A stretch of 64,000 nucleotides of DNA, taken from positions 75,558,818-75,622,817 of the forward strand of contig CM076846.1 of the NCBI GenBank assembly GCA_039519185.1, read 5' to 3'. The DNA is from Astragalus membranaceus. Lineage: Eukaryota > Streptophyta > Magnoliopsida > Fabales > Fabaceae. The notes under the pieces were generated by a model. It saw only the letters and a list, made by a program, of their open reading frames with translations. It did no database searches and had not been told where the DNA came from. The translations under genes and the position numbers were made by a program. Below, in pieces: positions 21,611-33,637 of this stretch; the first letter of the stretch is position 1, and each line of letters opens with the position of its first letter.

Positions 21611-22042
21611 TCACATATGAGGAGAATAAAAGATGGCCTCAAACATCTTAGCCTCAGAGGGGAAGGGGTTTGGATTGACCTCCACTATTTCCACCTTATC
21701 ACCGATCCATATCATCAGTTTTGTATGTAACGTAGAGGGCACACATTCACTCGTATGAATCCAATCCCTACTAAGGATCACAGTGTACGACGACTTCCCT
21801 TCTATGACGAAGAAAGCCGACCGCGTTACCTTCGAACCAACTGTTACATCGGCCACCAACACACCCAAGGCATGAGAGGGGTGACCCATGAAACTAGTCA
21901 TGGTCTTGGTGGTTGGAATGAGATCTTTTGCGTTCTTGCCGAGCTTCTTCATTGTAGCCAATGGCATGATGTGCAGCACAGCTCCACCATCCACGAATAC
22001 CCTGTTGAAGAGTTTTCCATTTAGATGGGCCTTGATATACAA
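21611..22042 (-). pseudogene. Tat-1 aspartic protease region
   Basis: A 143-aa open stretch on the minus strand carries YIKAHLNGKLFNRVFVDGG and HIMPLATMKKLGKN, then MTSFMGHPSHALGVLVADVTVG, VILSRDWIHTSECVPST and HTKLMIWIGDKVEIVE. This is the retropepsin-like domain of Tat elements, in which the active site reads DGG or DNG rather than the usual DTG. The second conserved block (ILSRDWIH, usually ILGRDW) has G to S. It is flanked upstream by gag-linker pieces and downstream by the break at 21481. Confidence 0.75.
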
Positions 22043-22057
22043 CGACTTTAAATGCTT

Positions 22058-24720
22058 CTACATGTCCGCCATGGGCTTCTCAAATAACCTACCCTCAGTA
22101 ACTTGGTAGTGTGACTCTGTCAAGGCATCCCATTCGGCCTTCTCGGCAAAAACATCAACATCAAGTTCCCTAGGTTGTCCCTCGGCTCCCCAGAACTCTA
22201 GTGGAAGCAATCCCACCATATCTATATCTGCGAGGAAACCTTCACTTTCCTCATTCAAGATATCTTCCAAGATGAAATCACTTATCAGCTCGTCTTCAAA
22301 GACAAGCGGCCCACAGGTTTTCTGCTTCGTTACCCATATCTATATTCACAGCGCTCTCGGCCAATAGCTTTGGTTTCCCTTTAGAAGAGAAAGCCTCTGC
22401 GCTAGGCTCTAGTGCATGGAAGGGGCCATACAAGCAATTCATAACGACATTGGTGAGTGGACTACCAATTACCTCAACCACCCTGATCATATTGTTGAGC
22501 TCGGTTCCCTCTTCAGGAATGGTACCGAGTGTGGGTGTCATTACAGCGGGTGCATCATTTGTGTTGGCCTCGGTAGGTCTAGGAAAAGCCTGTCCCAACG
22601 CGGTGGCTACAGAGGCAACAAGAGTCGCCTGTGTATCCCTTTCCCTAGCCGCGATCAACATCTGCAACATACCCCTCATTATTTGAATCGACTTTGTCCT
22701 TTGCAACCTTCTCCTCTACAAGCGTGTCAGAGGGGCTACTCTGGAAAGTGATTCTTTGGGCACCCTTTGTGCGATCCATTGATCTTGGGGTACCTATAAG
22801 GATGGTTTCACTGCCTTGGTTGCCCTCAATTCCCTGTCATTCATAACTGTGATGTCGACGGATACCAAACCCTGCTCTGCTGTGACTCTAGCCACCCTTT
22901 TTTCTCCCTTCGAGATAGATTCTCAACCGGGGATCAGCAAGGCAGTCCGTTCGATGCTCTCATCGACACACCGACCGTTCCCCCCAAGCGCGAGGTGTTC
23001 AAGTCTTGGCTTTTGCCATTTTGATTGGGGCTTCTGCCTCTCAGGGTTTAACTTTGATATGTGGAGTACTCTTAACTCTTGAGTTAGTCTACCAGGCTTG
23101 GGTATTTTCTTATGGGACTTCCTCGGCTTGCTTGTCTCTTCCACTTCCAACCTGCGTTGTAGGTAAGCCATACTATCCTCTACGGCAGACCCCTCAACAA
23201 GAGTTCCCAATCGGTCAAAGACCAATAACGTCCTTTCTGGGGGACCTTCTCGTTTGGGTACCCATACGTACTTCTTGTGTTTTCCCTTATCAACTCTCGA
23301 GAAGGAGACCAAATTGATGTCCATTGCGGGAAAAGGGTCGGTATCAACAATAATTTCCGCTATGCCCTTATCGGCCAACTTGAACCTTCCCTCCTTGATA
23401 ACCCTCTGAATGGCCCGGCGAAAGACCATGCAATTGGACGTGGCATGGTTGTAAGAATTGTGCCACTTGCAGTACTTTTTCCCTTTCAATTCCTTGGGAG
23501 GTCGTATATTGTGTCCATCAAGTATCTGAATCTGCCCGTCCTTGAGCAGGTAGTCAAAGATCTGATCAACCTTAGATATATAGAAGGAGTACTCAGTTTT
23601 ATTCCCTGAGTCATCCTTCTCCTTAACTTTGGGAGGCTTTAGAGCTGGACATGAGTATGTCTTTCCTTCAACTATATTGGCTGCCATGATGTCTGCCTTG
23701 GGCTCGGCTGAATCATCATAATCAAAATCGTCTTCGGCTTTGACTACCACCACTAAATGGGGTCCTCGACCTCTAGCATTCCTCTTCTCTTTTTCATCTT
23801 TGAACTGTTCTATTTGAACAGCTCTGGATGCTAGGCTACTGAGGTCAGTGCAGGCTTGCCACACAAGTCTTTCTTTCAATTGAAGGTGCATTACAGAGAT
23901 AGCCATGGAGGTGAGCTGCGATTCGGGGAATTGAATTGAGACTTTCTGGCCATCTTTCAGAACCTTTTAATGAATTCGGTCACAACCTTGTTCACCTTCT
24001 TTCGTAGATTCGTGAGATCGGTAGTAGTGACTTCAGGCTGTAGCCAATAAAACCTGTCATGGAAGCACCTCTCCATGTCTGCCCAGGTCTGTATAGAGTT
24101 AGGCTGAAGGGATGACTACTAAGCAAACACGGTCCCTGTCAATGACAAAAGGAACATCTGCATTTTATGGTATTCATTCGATTACCTTCCCTACATTGGG
24201 CTGTGAATCAGCCTATGTGTTCCATAGTTGACTTGCCATCGTCTCCTGAAAACGTGGCAAAAGAAGGTGTTTTAAATCCTCTAGGCAAAGGAACCAATCT
24301 GTCGACCCACTCAGGGTAAGACTTTTTGTATACCGTCCAGTCAAGCGGTTTCAACTGAGCATTGGAGAACTTCTTGATGGTGTCAGCTACCAGGTTCCGA
24401 TCCAAGAGTTGGGACCTAGAGGGGAATTAACCCATGGCTTCTTGGGCATCACTTGGTTGAGGTTAGCAAGGCCAGTTCCTTGAGCAGGTGGTGTCTGGCT
24501 ATTCTGCCAAAGTAAAACTTGATTTAATGGTTCCTCGACAAATGTACCGGTCACCTGCGGGTATGGTTGTGAACCCCCTGGAAATGGCATGAGTGCTTCA
24601 GGATATAGATGGCTAGGTGGAAGACTAATTGAGCCAGGTGGGTTTGGGACCCATGGCTGCTGAATCAGGTAGTATCCGCCTGACATGTCGAGCCCTAAAA
24701 CTGGGCCGTAGGCTTGCCCC
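22058..24720 (-). pseudogene. Tat-1 gag: capsid, CCHC-like motif and linker to protease, in several frames
   Basis: Open stretches at 24686-24208 hold the proline-rich region and the capsid start (LKPLDWTVYKKSYPEWVDRL). Stops interrupt the capsid between 24207 and 23907. Then 23906-22923 (327 aa) continues with LVWQACTDLSSLASRAVQIEQFK and a zinc-knuckle-like CKWHNSYNHATSNC (C-x2-H-x4-H-x4-C), followed by a basic linker. The pieces 22706-22296 and 22270-22058 cover the acidic linker to protease (DIDMVGLLPLEFWG). Gag would form the particle core. The copy is broken by stops and by frameshifts between pieces. Tat-2 has the same order. Confidence 0.75.
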
Positions 24721-24981
24721 CTTCATAGGGTTGATGGTTAGCCGTCACGGGACACCCATAGGATGATCCTTGTGGTAAACCTCTCAAACCTGTAGCCTCG
24801 GGCTGCCTCCTGGCTATCTGCACCTGCCCATGTTGAAGATTAGCCATATTAGTAACATTCGCCATAAACTACCCCCAACGTTTGCGTTGGCAAAATTACA
24901 ATGTTGGGGAAATATAAGGTTGGGATTTACCTGATGAGAAAGTACCAGACGGCTGAACCTGTTGCACGCTTCCCATGGGAA

Positions 24982-25163
24982 CATGGGAAGGTGCCTACTG
25001 AGGTCCTACCACACTAGCTTATGGTGGAGCCTGTTGCATGCTTACCATTGGGCTAGGTTGTCCTCCCTATCCCATGGGAAGGTGCCTACTGAGGTCCTAC
25101 CACACAAGCATATGGTGGAGCCTGTTGCATGCTTACCATTGGGCTAGGTTGTCCTCCCTATGG
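24982..25163. repeat. 91-bp tandem duplication in Tat-1 gag
   Basis: The segment around gtgcctactgaggtcctacc occurs at 24991 and again at 25082, a 91-bp period. Because 91 is not a multiple of three, it shifts the gag frame. Confidence 0.85.
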
Positions 25164-25493
25164 TTGGGCGGAGATAACAAGACTGGTCGCACTACTGGCT
25201 TGCGTAGCACGTCTCTGCTTTTGTTCTTTGGCCTGGTTCACTTTGTTGTGCACCATAGGTTTAACTATGTCAGCTAGTTGATGGGAGACTTGGTACATAA
25301 TATCATGAATACCCATTTCTATCTGTTGGCGAATGAACGAGGTGGTCATCACCACAGGCTCTTCGTCAATCAAATGCGATTGATCATTAGGTTCCATGAT
25401 TACCACATGAGGCGCGGCCCTCAATGTACCTGCTGGCTCCGTGTTCTTAGCCTTAGCCATAACCATCTTTTTGGATGCGGAATTCGGTTCCAT
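25158..25493 (-). pseudogene. Tat-1 gag N-terminus
   Basis: This 111-aa stretch begins MEPNSASKK and includes EEPVVMTTSFIRQQIEMGIHDIMYQVSHQLADIVKPMVHN. The Tat-2 counterpart starts MEPPSASKK at 29871. The start codon lies about 100 bp downstream of the PBS, a normal gag position. The frame is lost at the 91-bp duplication next to it. Confidence 0.7.
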
Positions 25494-25589
25494 GCTTAAG
25501 CTTCGACCAGAGCATAAGTAGATACGTTTGTTTACCTGTGTTTGTTCAGGCCAGGCAAATCAAACTCCAAAGTTTGTTTACCTGTGTTT

Positions 25590-25608
25590 GTCCCACCGGG
25601 CGTGCCAA
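25590..25608 (-). other. Primer binding site of Tat-1
   Basis: The minus strand reads TTGGCACGCCCGGTGGGAC, six bases after the LTR end. Tat-2 has the same sequence with one change at 29764-29782. I have not identified the matching tRNA. Confidence 0.65.
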
Positions 25609-25614
25609 CTTTCT

Positions 25615-25888
25615 TGTTGTCAAACACTTTATTCCTAGCCGTGGGATCGGCCAGAGGATTGAACAATTTTGATACCTCTGTTTCCGCTAGCAATTACATC
25701 GAGGAAGAAACTCCGTTCCTCGACTATAGGTTCCCTAGCTCATCCAAAGAGTGTTAGGTTAGGTGAGAGGGATGTGTGGCTTGGATTATCTCAAGACTAG
25801 GAAAACATAAAGAAAACTGTAAAGGATAAAGTAAATTGCGAGAAAAAATAGTAGTTTGATTGATTGATATGTGTTCTAAAATGTACAA

Positions 25889-25958
<70 letters not shown>

Positions 25959-26522
25959 TCACACACATGATCCTTCGTTGGCCACTATCCGAGCCTACAT
26001 CTGCTCACCGTTGGAGTAACTAAGATCGACGAATATAATTAATCCTAATCCTAGAAACTCGGAGTCATTCCTCCACGACCTCACTAGCACGGGTTAGTAG
26101 GGTAAACCCTAGTCACTCCTATTTCACGGCGTCCTCTGTCTAATGACCTTAACCGCTCCAACGTTGTGTCCACATGCATTGAATACTTGCGCTCCAAGCA
26201 AGCATTCCTTACCTCGACCTCAGCCTTCTTCGTCCATGCTTTATTCTCGGCCTTCGGCCGTTTGTTCTTTAGTCGAGTCACACTGTGGCCAAGGCACCCT
26301 CAAACAAAGTGTCATTGTGCCTCGGTGATCCTTATCATTCTCTTAGGGACTCAGTTTCTCTGGATATGCCTTTTCATGCTCCCAAGCCAAGTTCTCCTAG
26401 TAATCTGGCATATACTGAATTACCCAAGCCCTATTGTCTTTATAGCTTGCCTCGGCCGTACTCTAGCCCTGGACCCTTCATTTTCCCTCGGCCCATAACT
26501 TAATTTATTTTGGGTGCTAACA
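25615..26522 (-). repeat. 5' LTR of Tat-1 (908 bp)
   Basis: In the element's orientation it starts TGTTAGCACCCAAAATAAAT and ends TTTGACAACA. The counterpart in Tat-2 (28851-29759, 909 bp) starts TGTTAACACCCAAAATAAAT and ends GACGACAACA. A TA microsatellite (25892-25956) lies where the Tat-2 LTR also has TA repeats. Confidence 0.85.
25892..25956. repeat. TA dinucleotide microsatellite in the Tat-1 LTR
   Basis: About 32 TA repeats, uninterrupted. The position matches the TA/GA run in the Tat-2 LTR, so the TATA-box region probably seeded it. Confidence 0.95.
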
Positions 26523-26977
26523 GGTACTAAACTAATAGTGAGACATTTTCTACTTCTTTATAAATACCATAATACAATTTAGCTCTCTATAAAAGTTAAA
26601 TTTACACCTCATTTGCTTTATTTTCAAATTACATCTTGACTACTCTCATCCAAATCGTTAATCATCTATCTTCAATGCTCTTGGCAGGTTAACTGTAAAA
26701 AATATAATTGAAAGAATGAGATAAAAATCTCAGCGAGTGTTCCCGACACACACATACCTTGAATCTAACAGGCAGTTATGCAAAAATCAATATTCATGCG
26801 GCATGTGCAATAAACGGATTCACCAACTAGGCAATTAGCAAACCAAACAAACACATCAAGTTAGTCGACAACAACAAATCAATTCATTCCATATGAACAT
26901 GAGAACAAACCAAACTCAATCACGCATATCTAAGTCAGGGGATGACTACACAATCCTCATCAAACTGAACAGGCTAC

Positions 26978-27013
<36 letters not shown>

Positions 27014-27413
27014 CGACATAACCGGGATACCATGCCCAAATGGGATACCTTGCCCGATAATGCCTTACTAACAACATCAACGACAACAACTCGACCAGGA
27101 TAAGGATACCTTGCCCGATAGTGCCCTACTAACAACTACAACTACAGCAGGGTCGGGATACCATGTCCGATCAGGATATCTTGCCTGATAATACCCTACT
27201 AACAACAACAACGACAACACATCTGAGGGATACCATGCCCCAACGGGATACCCAGCTTGATAATGCCCTACTAACAACAACAACAACAACCACAGGAATG
27301 TGAGGACCGAGATACCATGCCAGAACATGATACCTTGCTTGATAATGATCTAATAACAACAGTGACAACAAGGTGGACACCATGAAGCATGAACCTAATT
27401 GGACGCGGCATCT

Positions 27414-27486
<73 letters not shown>

Positions 27487-28850
27487 CCTGCACCAGCAAC
27501 ACCTGCACCACCAGCAGCAACAACAACAACGTCTTCTATTAAGATATCCTCAATAGAATAACAATTTTATTATTTTGTTGAAGAAGGTTTGACGACAGTA
27601 GCAGTAGCAACAACAACAATAACAAATTTCACAAGTCCCAATAATCACACTTGTATAATCTATTAGACACAAACAATTTATCAAGAGTCCAAACAAAACA
27701 AGACATCAATTAATATTATATTTAAGTTTAATTGAGCAACAATGAAACACATATAATCATTAAACAGTTTACTTAACTGCTCCAACAATGGACATGCATC
27801 ATGACTCACATCACGACACAAAATCACACCATTGCTCATACAACGATTTCACACAACACATCACATATAAAACACCAGTCGGAGTCAGAGGGTACCCCAA
27901 ACAAGGAAACACTCACCATGGCCAATACAACAATTATCCTTTCAATTTTTTCCTCTTAGTGTACTCAAGTTGAATGTCGTTGTGAGCTTCCTTCACTCTC
28001 GCACAATAATTATGCTTCCCATTTTTCATCAATAACCACAGTCGCCAATTGTCAAACGAAAATATCATGACCAAAATAATCATTACCAAATTGATAAACT
28101 ACAAAATCTCTTTGGTATTGCTAAAATCATTTAAAAGTGATGTACTACAAAATATAGTTTAAAAAAACTAAAGTATTAAATTATTATAAGCCATAGTCCA
28201 ACTATATAAGCCTTTTCTTTTAATAAAAACCAAAAAAAAAGAACATCATAAGTTTATAACTATATATATAAATATATTTTAAACTTATATGGACTAAATA
28301 TAATTATCTATAATAAATATATTAAACTTTTAATAAAACTTGGATACTTAAAATTTAAGGGTCACTCGGGTAGCAAAAAGTGGCGATGAACAGTATAAGA
28401 TTAGTTTCAAATATATTTTTTTTGAATGCTTTAAGGCTGAAACAAAATTAAAACGAAACAAAAAGAATGGCTATCAACTTCACCGAAACGACAGAAGGAC
28501 TGGAACTTCTCGAAAATTTCAATGCATAGAATCTGAAAACAACGTTCGTGTTTTTCAACCGGAAACTATGGTGGCCGGAAAATGCGAATTACAGTCCACC
28601 TAGCATTGTGATACGCGTCAAATGGTGCTCTTCTTGAAGGAACGGAGGTCATAAACAAATTCAGAGTACAATTTCTGTTGGGTAATGAAATTTTTGGACC
28701 GAGTCGTGGTCAAGAGAGGGAAAACGAGGTGAGAGAAAGAGAGGGTAAGGATTTTCGTGGCTGCTGCGTTCTTTGAGAGGACGATGAACAGTATCGCTCT
28801 TTTTTTAATTTAAAAACATTGGGGGTTGTATGAATGATAATAGAAGGGGC
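26523..28850. other. Spacer between the two Tat elements: imperfect repeats and CAA microsatellites, no gene
   Basis: No credible coding sequence. Two CAA microsatellites (26978-27013 and 27414-27486) bracket about five imperfect copies, 50-80 bp apart, of a GGATACCATGCCCGATAATGCCCTAC-like unit (27017-27355). The overall look (repeats, then AT-rich DNA, then GA-rich leader-like DNA near 28690-28760) resembles the gypsy LTRs elsewhere in the window, in minus orientation, but I could not find matching TG...CA ends. The long threonine-type ORF here is only the CAA repeat. Confidence 0.6.
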
Positions 28851-29404
28851 TGTTAACACCCAAAATAAATGAAGTCGTGGGCCGAAAGTCTGAGTTAAGA
28901 GGAGACCAGTGCATCGGGGCAAACCACCTGACAATTTCCAAAAGATATTTGCTGAAGGGACAACGTCAAAGGAGAGGCTCGAGGCAAAAAACAATGTGAA
29001 CGCCTCGAGGAGGGGGTTGAGCTCGAGGAACAATTGATAAGACCGAGGCAAAGCAAGTCCTAACCTATAGAGTGCCACAGCCACAATGGCTTGGTTGCCT
29101 AAGTCTGATGGCCGCAGACTGGGGATAAGGATCAGCCGAGGAACTATATGGCCGAGGTAAGGAAAACTTGCTTGGAAGGAAAGGAAAAGAGGCACGTGGA
29201 CAGAACGTGGGAGCAGTTGATGGTCAACCAAAGAGAAGAAGCCTTGAGGAGTGGAGCGAGGAGGTTTTTCATCCCACTAACCGTGCTAGTGAGATTGTGG
29301 GTTATGGCTCTGATTTCTTAGGGCTTAGGAGCGAGATTAGACGTTGATCTTCAATTGGTCCAAAAGTAGGCAAATGTAGGCTCGCATAGTGGCCGAAGAG
29401 GGCC

Positions 29405-29475
<71 letters not shown>

Positions 29476-29759
29476 ATAGTTGTAACAGAAAGACACACAT
29501 CAATCAACACACAAATCTATTTTTCTCGCAATTTTTCTTACTTTATCGCATTTATTTTATGTTCATGCAATAGGCCAGTAGATAATCCAATCCTCGCGTA
29601 CCCTCTACCCAACCTAACACTCTTTGGAGGAGTTAGGAAACCCACAATTGAGGAACATAGTTCCTTCCTCAACGCAATTGCTTAAAGAACAGAGGAGTCA
29701 AAGACTGTCCAAACCTCTGGCTGATCCCACTACTAGGATATAAGAGTTTGACGACAACA
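28851..29759 (+). repeat. 5' LTR of Tat-2 (909 bp)
   Basis: It starts TGTTAACACCCAAAATAAAT and ends GACGACAACA, matching the Tat-1 LTR ends and length. A TA then GA microsatellite (about 29405-29471) follows GGGCCTATATA and sits at the expected TATA box. Confidence 0.85.
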
Positions 29760-29763
29760 AAAA

Positions 29764-29782
29764 TTGGCACGCTCGGTGGGAC
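29764..29782 (+). other. Primer binding site of Tat-2
   Basis: TTGGCACGCTCGGTGGGAC lies four bases after the LTR end. It differs by one base from the Tat-1 site. Confidence 0.65.
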
Positions 29783-29870
29783 AGACACGGGTGAACAAAC
29801 TACCACGTTTGATTCATCTGGACTGGATTGTTTTTTGAGTATGCACTTGCGCTCTGGCAGAGACCTAAGT

Positions 29871-30900
29871 ATGGAGCCACCTTCGGCGTCAAAAAAGGCA
29901 ACTGCCTCCAAGACTAAGATCACGAAGCTAGTAAGTGCTTCGGGGACTACCACCCTAGCGGTTACTGCTGATTCAAATGAACAACCCCCTCAACATAATG
30001 AGGAGCCCGTGGTTATGACCATGTCATTTATTCGCAACAAATGTACATGGGGATACATGACATCATATACCAAGTGTCCTAACAATTGGCTGACATAGTG
30101 AAACCTATGGTGCACAATGAGGTGCAACAGACCAAGGAGATGGAACAGAGGCGTGCTACGCAAGCTAGTAGCACAATGAACCCTGGTTTCCCCAGCCAAT
30201 CACAGGGAGGACAACCTTACTCTCTAGGAGGCACACATCAGACCCTACCGTACACCAACCCGGTTGGACCTCAGCAGGCATCTTCCTATAACCAAATGGG
30301 AAGCATGCAAAAGTGTCCACCGAATGGGAGCATGGCCGGGCCTCAGCAGGCGTTCTCTCATCAGGTAAATCCTAGTCCTGTAATTCCTCAACCTGGTACT
30401 TTTGCCACTGCTAACACTGGGGGGCAGTTTATGGCGAATGTCACTAACGCGGCTTCTCTTCAGCATGGACAAGTGCAATTGGCCAGAAGGCCGCCCGAGG
30501 CCACGGGGTCGATTGGTCTTCCGCAAGGATCATCCTATGGATGTTCTACCACGGCTAACTATCTGGCCCACGCAAGGGGAAAGCCTTCACCCCAGAATCC
30601 GGGACTGGCAGGACAAGCGGGTATTGCCCGAGTCAGCAACCACGGGTCCAGAACCCATCTGGCTTGACAAGCTTACCTCCCAGCTAGCCGTACTCCGGAG
30701 CACTCGGTACCTACCCGACGGGTTCTTATTTACAGACACAGATGAATGGTGTCCCGGCCGAGCAGCCATGGAACCAGTTTCCACCTCACCGAGGCTATCA
30801 GGCACCTGTACCAGGAACTGGCTTTGTTAACCTGGCCCAAGTGATGCCTGGGCAGCCATGGACAGATGCTCCACCCTAGGCACTACCGCTGCCAGGGGTG
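29871..30900 (+). pseudogene. Tat-2 gag N-terminus and Pro/Gln-rich region, frameshifted
   Basis: It starts MEPPSASKK at 29871 and keeps EEPVVMTMSFI, then shifts frame near 30090 into MADIVKPMVHNEVQQTKEMEQRRATQ and a Pro/Gln/Ser-rich stretch to about 30667. A further shift leads to the capsid part that opens at 30898. The N-terminus matches Tat-1 25493-25158. The region has no enzymatic motif. Confidence 0.65.
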
Positions 30901-31569
30901 CAGGGAGCCCCAGATACAATGTGGCGACCAATGCATCCACCTGAAAGACCACCGGGGCCCCAACTCTTGGACCCGAATTTAATAGCTGACACCATCAAGA
31001 AGTTCTTCGGTGTGCAGTTGAAACCGCTCGGTAGGCCGGAATACAGGAAGCCTTACCCCGAGTGGGTGGATAGATTGGTGCCTCTGCCCAGAGGATTCAA
31101 AACACCTAATTTTGCTACATTTTTCGGCGACGATGGCAAATCTACAATGGTGCGCATCGGTCGATTCACGGCTCAATGTGGAGATGGGAACCATAATGAA
31201 TATCACAAGCTGCAGTTGTTTCCCTTGTCCCTGACAGGAACTGCTTTCTCATGGTACTCTTCACTCCCACCTGATTCTATTCAGACCTGGACAGACATGG
31301 AAAGGTCCTTCCCTGACAGGTTTTATTGGCCACAGCCCGAAGTCACCGCAACCGATCTCATGAATTTGGGGCAGAAGGTGGACGAGGCTGTGACAGACTT
31401 CATTGAAAGATTCAGAAAGATGGTCAGAAAATGCTCAGTACCTTTTCCAGAATCTCAACGGACTTCCATGGCTATCTCTGGAATGCACCCTCAATTGAAG
31501 GAAAAGCTTGTGGGACAAGCTTGCAGCGACCTCAGTCGCCTGGCCGGCCTCCAGGGCTATCCAAATTGA
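30898..31569 (+). pseudogene. gag: Tat-2 Gag capsid (Retrotrans_gag) domain
   Basis: A 223-aa open stretch has NLIADTIKKFFGVQLKPLG, PYPEWVDRLVPLPRGFKTP, GRFTAQCGDGNHNEYHKLQL, FPLSLTGTAFSWYSSLPPDS and FIERFRKMVRKC. This is the Retrotrans_gag core, which self-assembles into particles. The frame ends at a GGCC duplication (ctggccggcc, about 31540) that throws LASRAIQIEQ out of frame, immediately before a long GA repeat. Confidence 0.8.
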
Positions 31570-31581
31570 ACAATACATACA

Positions 31582-31662
<81 letters not shown>
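31582..31662 (+). repeat. GA microsatellite expanded inside gag
   Basis: About 40 GA units with two AA interruptions stand where the Tat-1 copy encodes KDEKEKRN. The short GA-rich codons there probably seeded the expansion. Confidence 0.95.
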
Positions 31663-32805
31663 TTGAGGAAAAGGGCCACTAGGGGTCGAGGACCTCAGTT
31701 AGTATCAGTAGTTGACATTGAAGAAGATTCTGACTATGATGAGTCAGTCGATTACGCGGCAGACATCATGGTGGCTGAGATAGTCGAAGGGAAGACTTAC
31801 CTATTTCCTGCTCTTAAGCATGCCAAGGGGAAGAAGAAGGACGAGGTGTAAAATAGATCTTAGTACTTTTTTGATATATCTAAAGCGGACCAGATCTTTG
31901 ACTACCTGCTAAAGGACAAGCAAATCAAGATCCTCGACGGCCACAAGATACCTCCGCCCGAAGAGATAAAGGGGAATAAGTACTACAAGTGGCACAATTC
32001 ATTCAATGATGCCACCTCCAATTGCATCATCTTCCGCTGAGCCGTTCAAGAAGCTATCCGGAAGGGGAGGTTTAAGATGGCTGACAAAGTGGCGCCAGAG
32101 ATGACTATTGACACTGACCCCTTTCCCAGAATGAACATCAACATGGTCTCCTTATCGCGAAGCGGCCGGGGGAAGAGAAAGAAGAAGTATATGTGGGTCC
32201 CCCAGAAAGAAGAGTATTGGTCTTTGACCGGTTGGGATCTCCTGCAGAGGGATCCACTGGGGCTGAGCGTGTAGCTCTTTTGCAAGATAGACTGCAGGTA
32301 GGGGAGCCAGGCCAGCGCAAGGAACCCCAGAGGAAACTTCCCAAGCCAGAGGCTTGTCCACGATCATATGGAACTACATTTGTCCAAACTCAATCTTGAG
32401 AGGCAAGCACCTCGACCCAAGTATCTGAGGTCAAGACTTCAACACCTCCCGCTTGGGGGGCACGGTCGGTCTGATGATGAATCCATCGAGGAAGCCATTG
32501 TCCAAAAACCCAGGTGAGAAGTCTAACCCGAATGGAGAAAGGAGAGCGGCACAGGTCACTATAGCACAAGACTCGACGTCAGTGGATATCACAGTACTGA
32601 ACGATCGTGAGCCGAGAGCCACTAAAACTGTGAGACCACCCTCGGAGGAACCACAAGACCAGTGGATGATGAAGGCAGTATCAGAAGTATCATCCCCCAA
32701 GGATGCCTCCAGATCTCGCTCGCACAAGAGAAGGCTGCAGAGGGCAAGTGCCTTCCATAGAATGAGGGGATAAAGACTGAGGACGAAGTTGCATAAGACG
32801 ATCTC
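31663..32805 (+). pseudogene. Tat-2 gag C-terminal part and linker
   Basis: It opens as ATRGRGPQLVSV and DIMVAEIVEGKTYLFPALKH, then in other frames DQIFDYLLKDKQIKILDGHKI and KWHNSFNDATSNC. The last string aligns with the C-x2-H-x4-H-x4-C motif of Tat-1, but here the first Cys is Tyr and the second His is Asp, so zinc binding would be lost. TDPFPRMNINMVSLSR and YMWVPQKE follow. Several stops interrupt it. Confidence 0.65.
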
Positions 32806-33637
32806 TTGGGTGAAGAAGAAGAGAACCCCTTCGGTTCACTAGATTTTGATGGTAACTCTCTAACAGAGTCGATCCTAGATGACATAATGGACGGAGAGGA
32901 TGGAGAGTTCCATGCTGGCATAGAAAAGGTGGGACTCCTACCACCTGAATTCTGGGCAAATAAGGACCAACCAAGAGCCTTCGAGGGAGATGTCTTTGCC
33001 GAGGAGGCCGAATGGGCTGCCTTGACAGAGCCCGAGGGACCAGTCATGGAAGGGATGTTGTTCGAGAAACCTACGGCAGATATGACCAGGCACTTGAAAC
33101 CCCTCTACATTAAAGCCCACTTGAACGGGAAACTGTCTAACAGAGCATTTGTTGATGGTCGGGTTGTGCTGAACAACATCCCATTGGCGACAATGAAGAA
33201 GCTGGGCAAGAATCCTGAGGACCTCATCCCTACGACTATGACTATGACAAGCTTCATGGGTCACCCATCTCATGCCTTAGGCGTGTTTGTGGCCGATGTA
33301 ACAGTTTGTGGCCTTAGGCGTGTTTGAGGGAAAACCTTCCTATACTGTAATTCTGGGGAGAGATTGGATCCACACGAGTGAATGTGTTCCCTCCACTCCA
33401 CATCAGAAATTAATGATATGGATGGGTGATAAAGTGGAGATAATAGAGGCTAATCCCAATCTGTTCCCTGCCGAGGTAAAGATGTTTGAGGCTGTTCTGT
33501 CTTCCCCCTACCTGCGCCCTATAGCCCTTCCAGTAAACTATGAGGAAGGGGGTATAGAATCAAGTGACTGGACAAAGAAGGGTTTTGAACTCAAAATGTT
33601 GGCCGACCCACGACCTAACACCGAGAGTAATGATTAA
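32806..33637 (+). pseudogene. Tat-2 aspartic protease region
   Basis: The stretch 32806-33327 covers the acidic linker (ESILDDIMDGEDGEFHAG) and LYIKAHLNGKLSNRAFVDGR, then NNIPLATMKKLGKN and MTSFMGHPSHALGVFVADVTV. The active-site string is FVDGRVVLNN, against FVDGGAVLHI in Tat-1. A short direct repeat (tgtggccttaggcgtgttt-like, near 33290-33325) shifts the frame. The second half continues as VILGRDWIHTSECVPST and IWMGDKVEIIEANP. Confidence 0.7.

Larger units (their letters stand above)
1..26522 (-). mobile_element. Tat-1: degenerate Tat/Ogre-type Ty3/gypsy retrotransposon, interrupted by two insertion blocks
   Basis: The minus strand reads, from right to left: 5' LTR (25615-26522), primer binding site (25590-25608), gag (about 25493-22300), aspartic protease (22042-21611), reverse transcriptase (9688-9035), RNase H (9034-8382 then 790-363) and the integrase N-terminus (362-1). 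The protein order is broken by insertions at 791-8381 and 9694-21475, and the reading resumes at the same codon region on the far side of each. The 3' end and 3' LTR lie beyond base 1. The frame has many stops and frameshifts, so the copy is dead. Tat-2 at 28851 is a second copy of the same family in opposite orientation, and I aligned the two by eye to place the breaks. Assignment to the Tat/Ogre branch rests on gene order and the RNase H and integrase motifs. Confidence 0.85.

Noticed and set aside
25754..25966. Ile-Tyr repeat ORF
   Set aside because: It is the translation of the TA microsatellite in the Tat-1 LTR.
27373..27561. Thr-rich ORF
   Set aside because: It is the translation of the CAA microsatellite.
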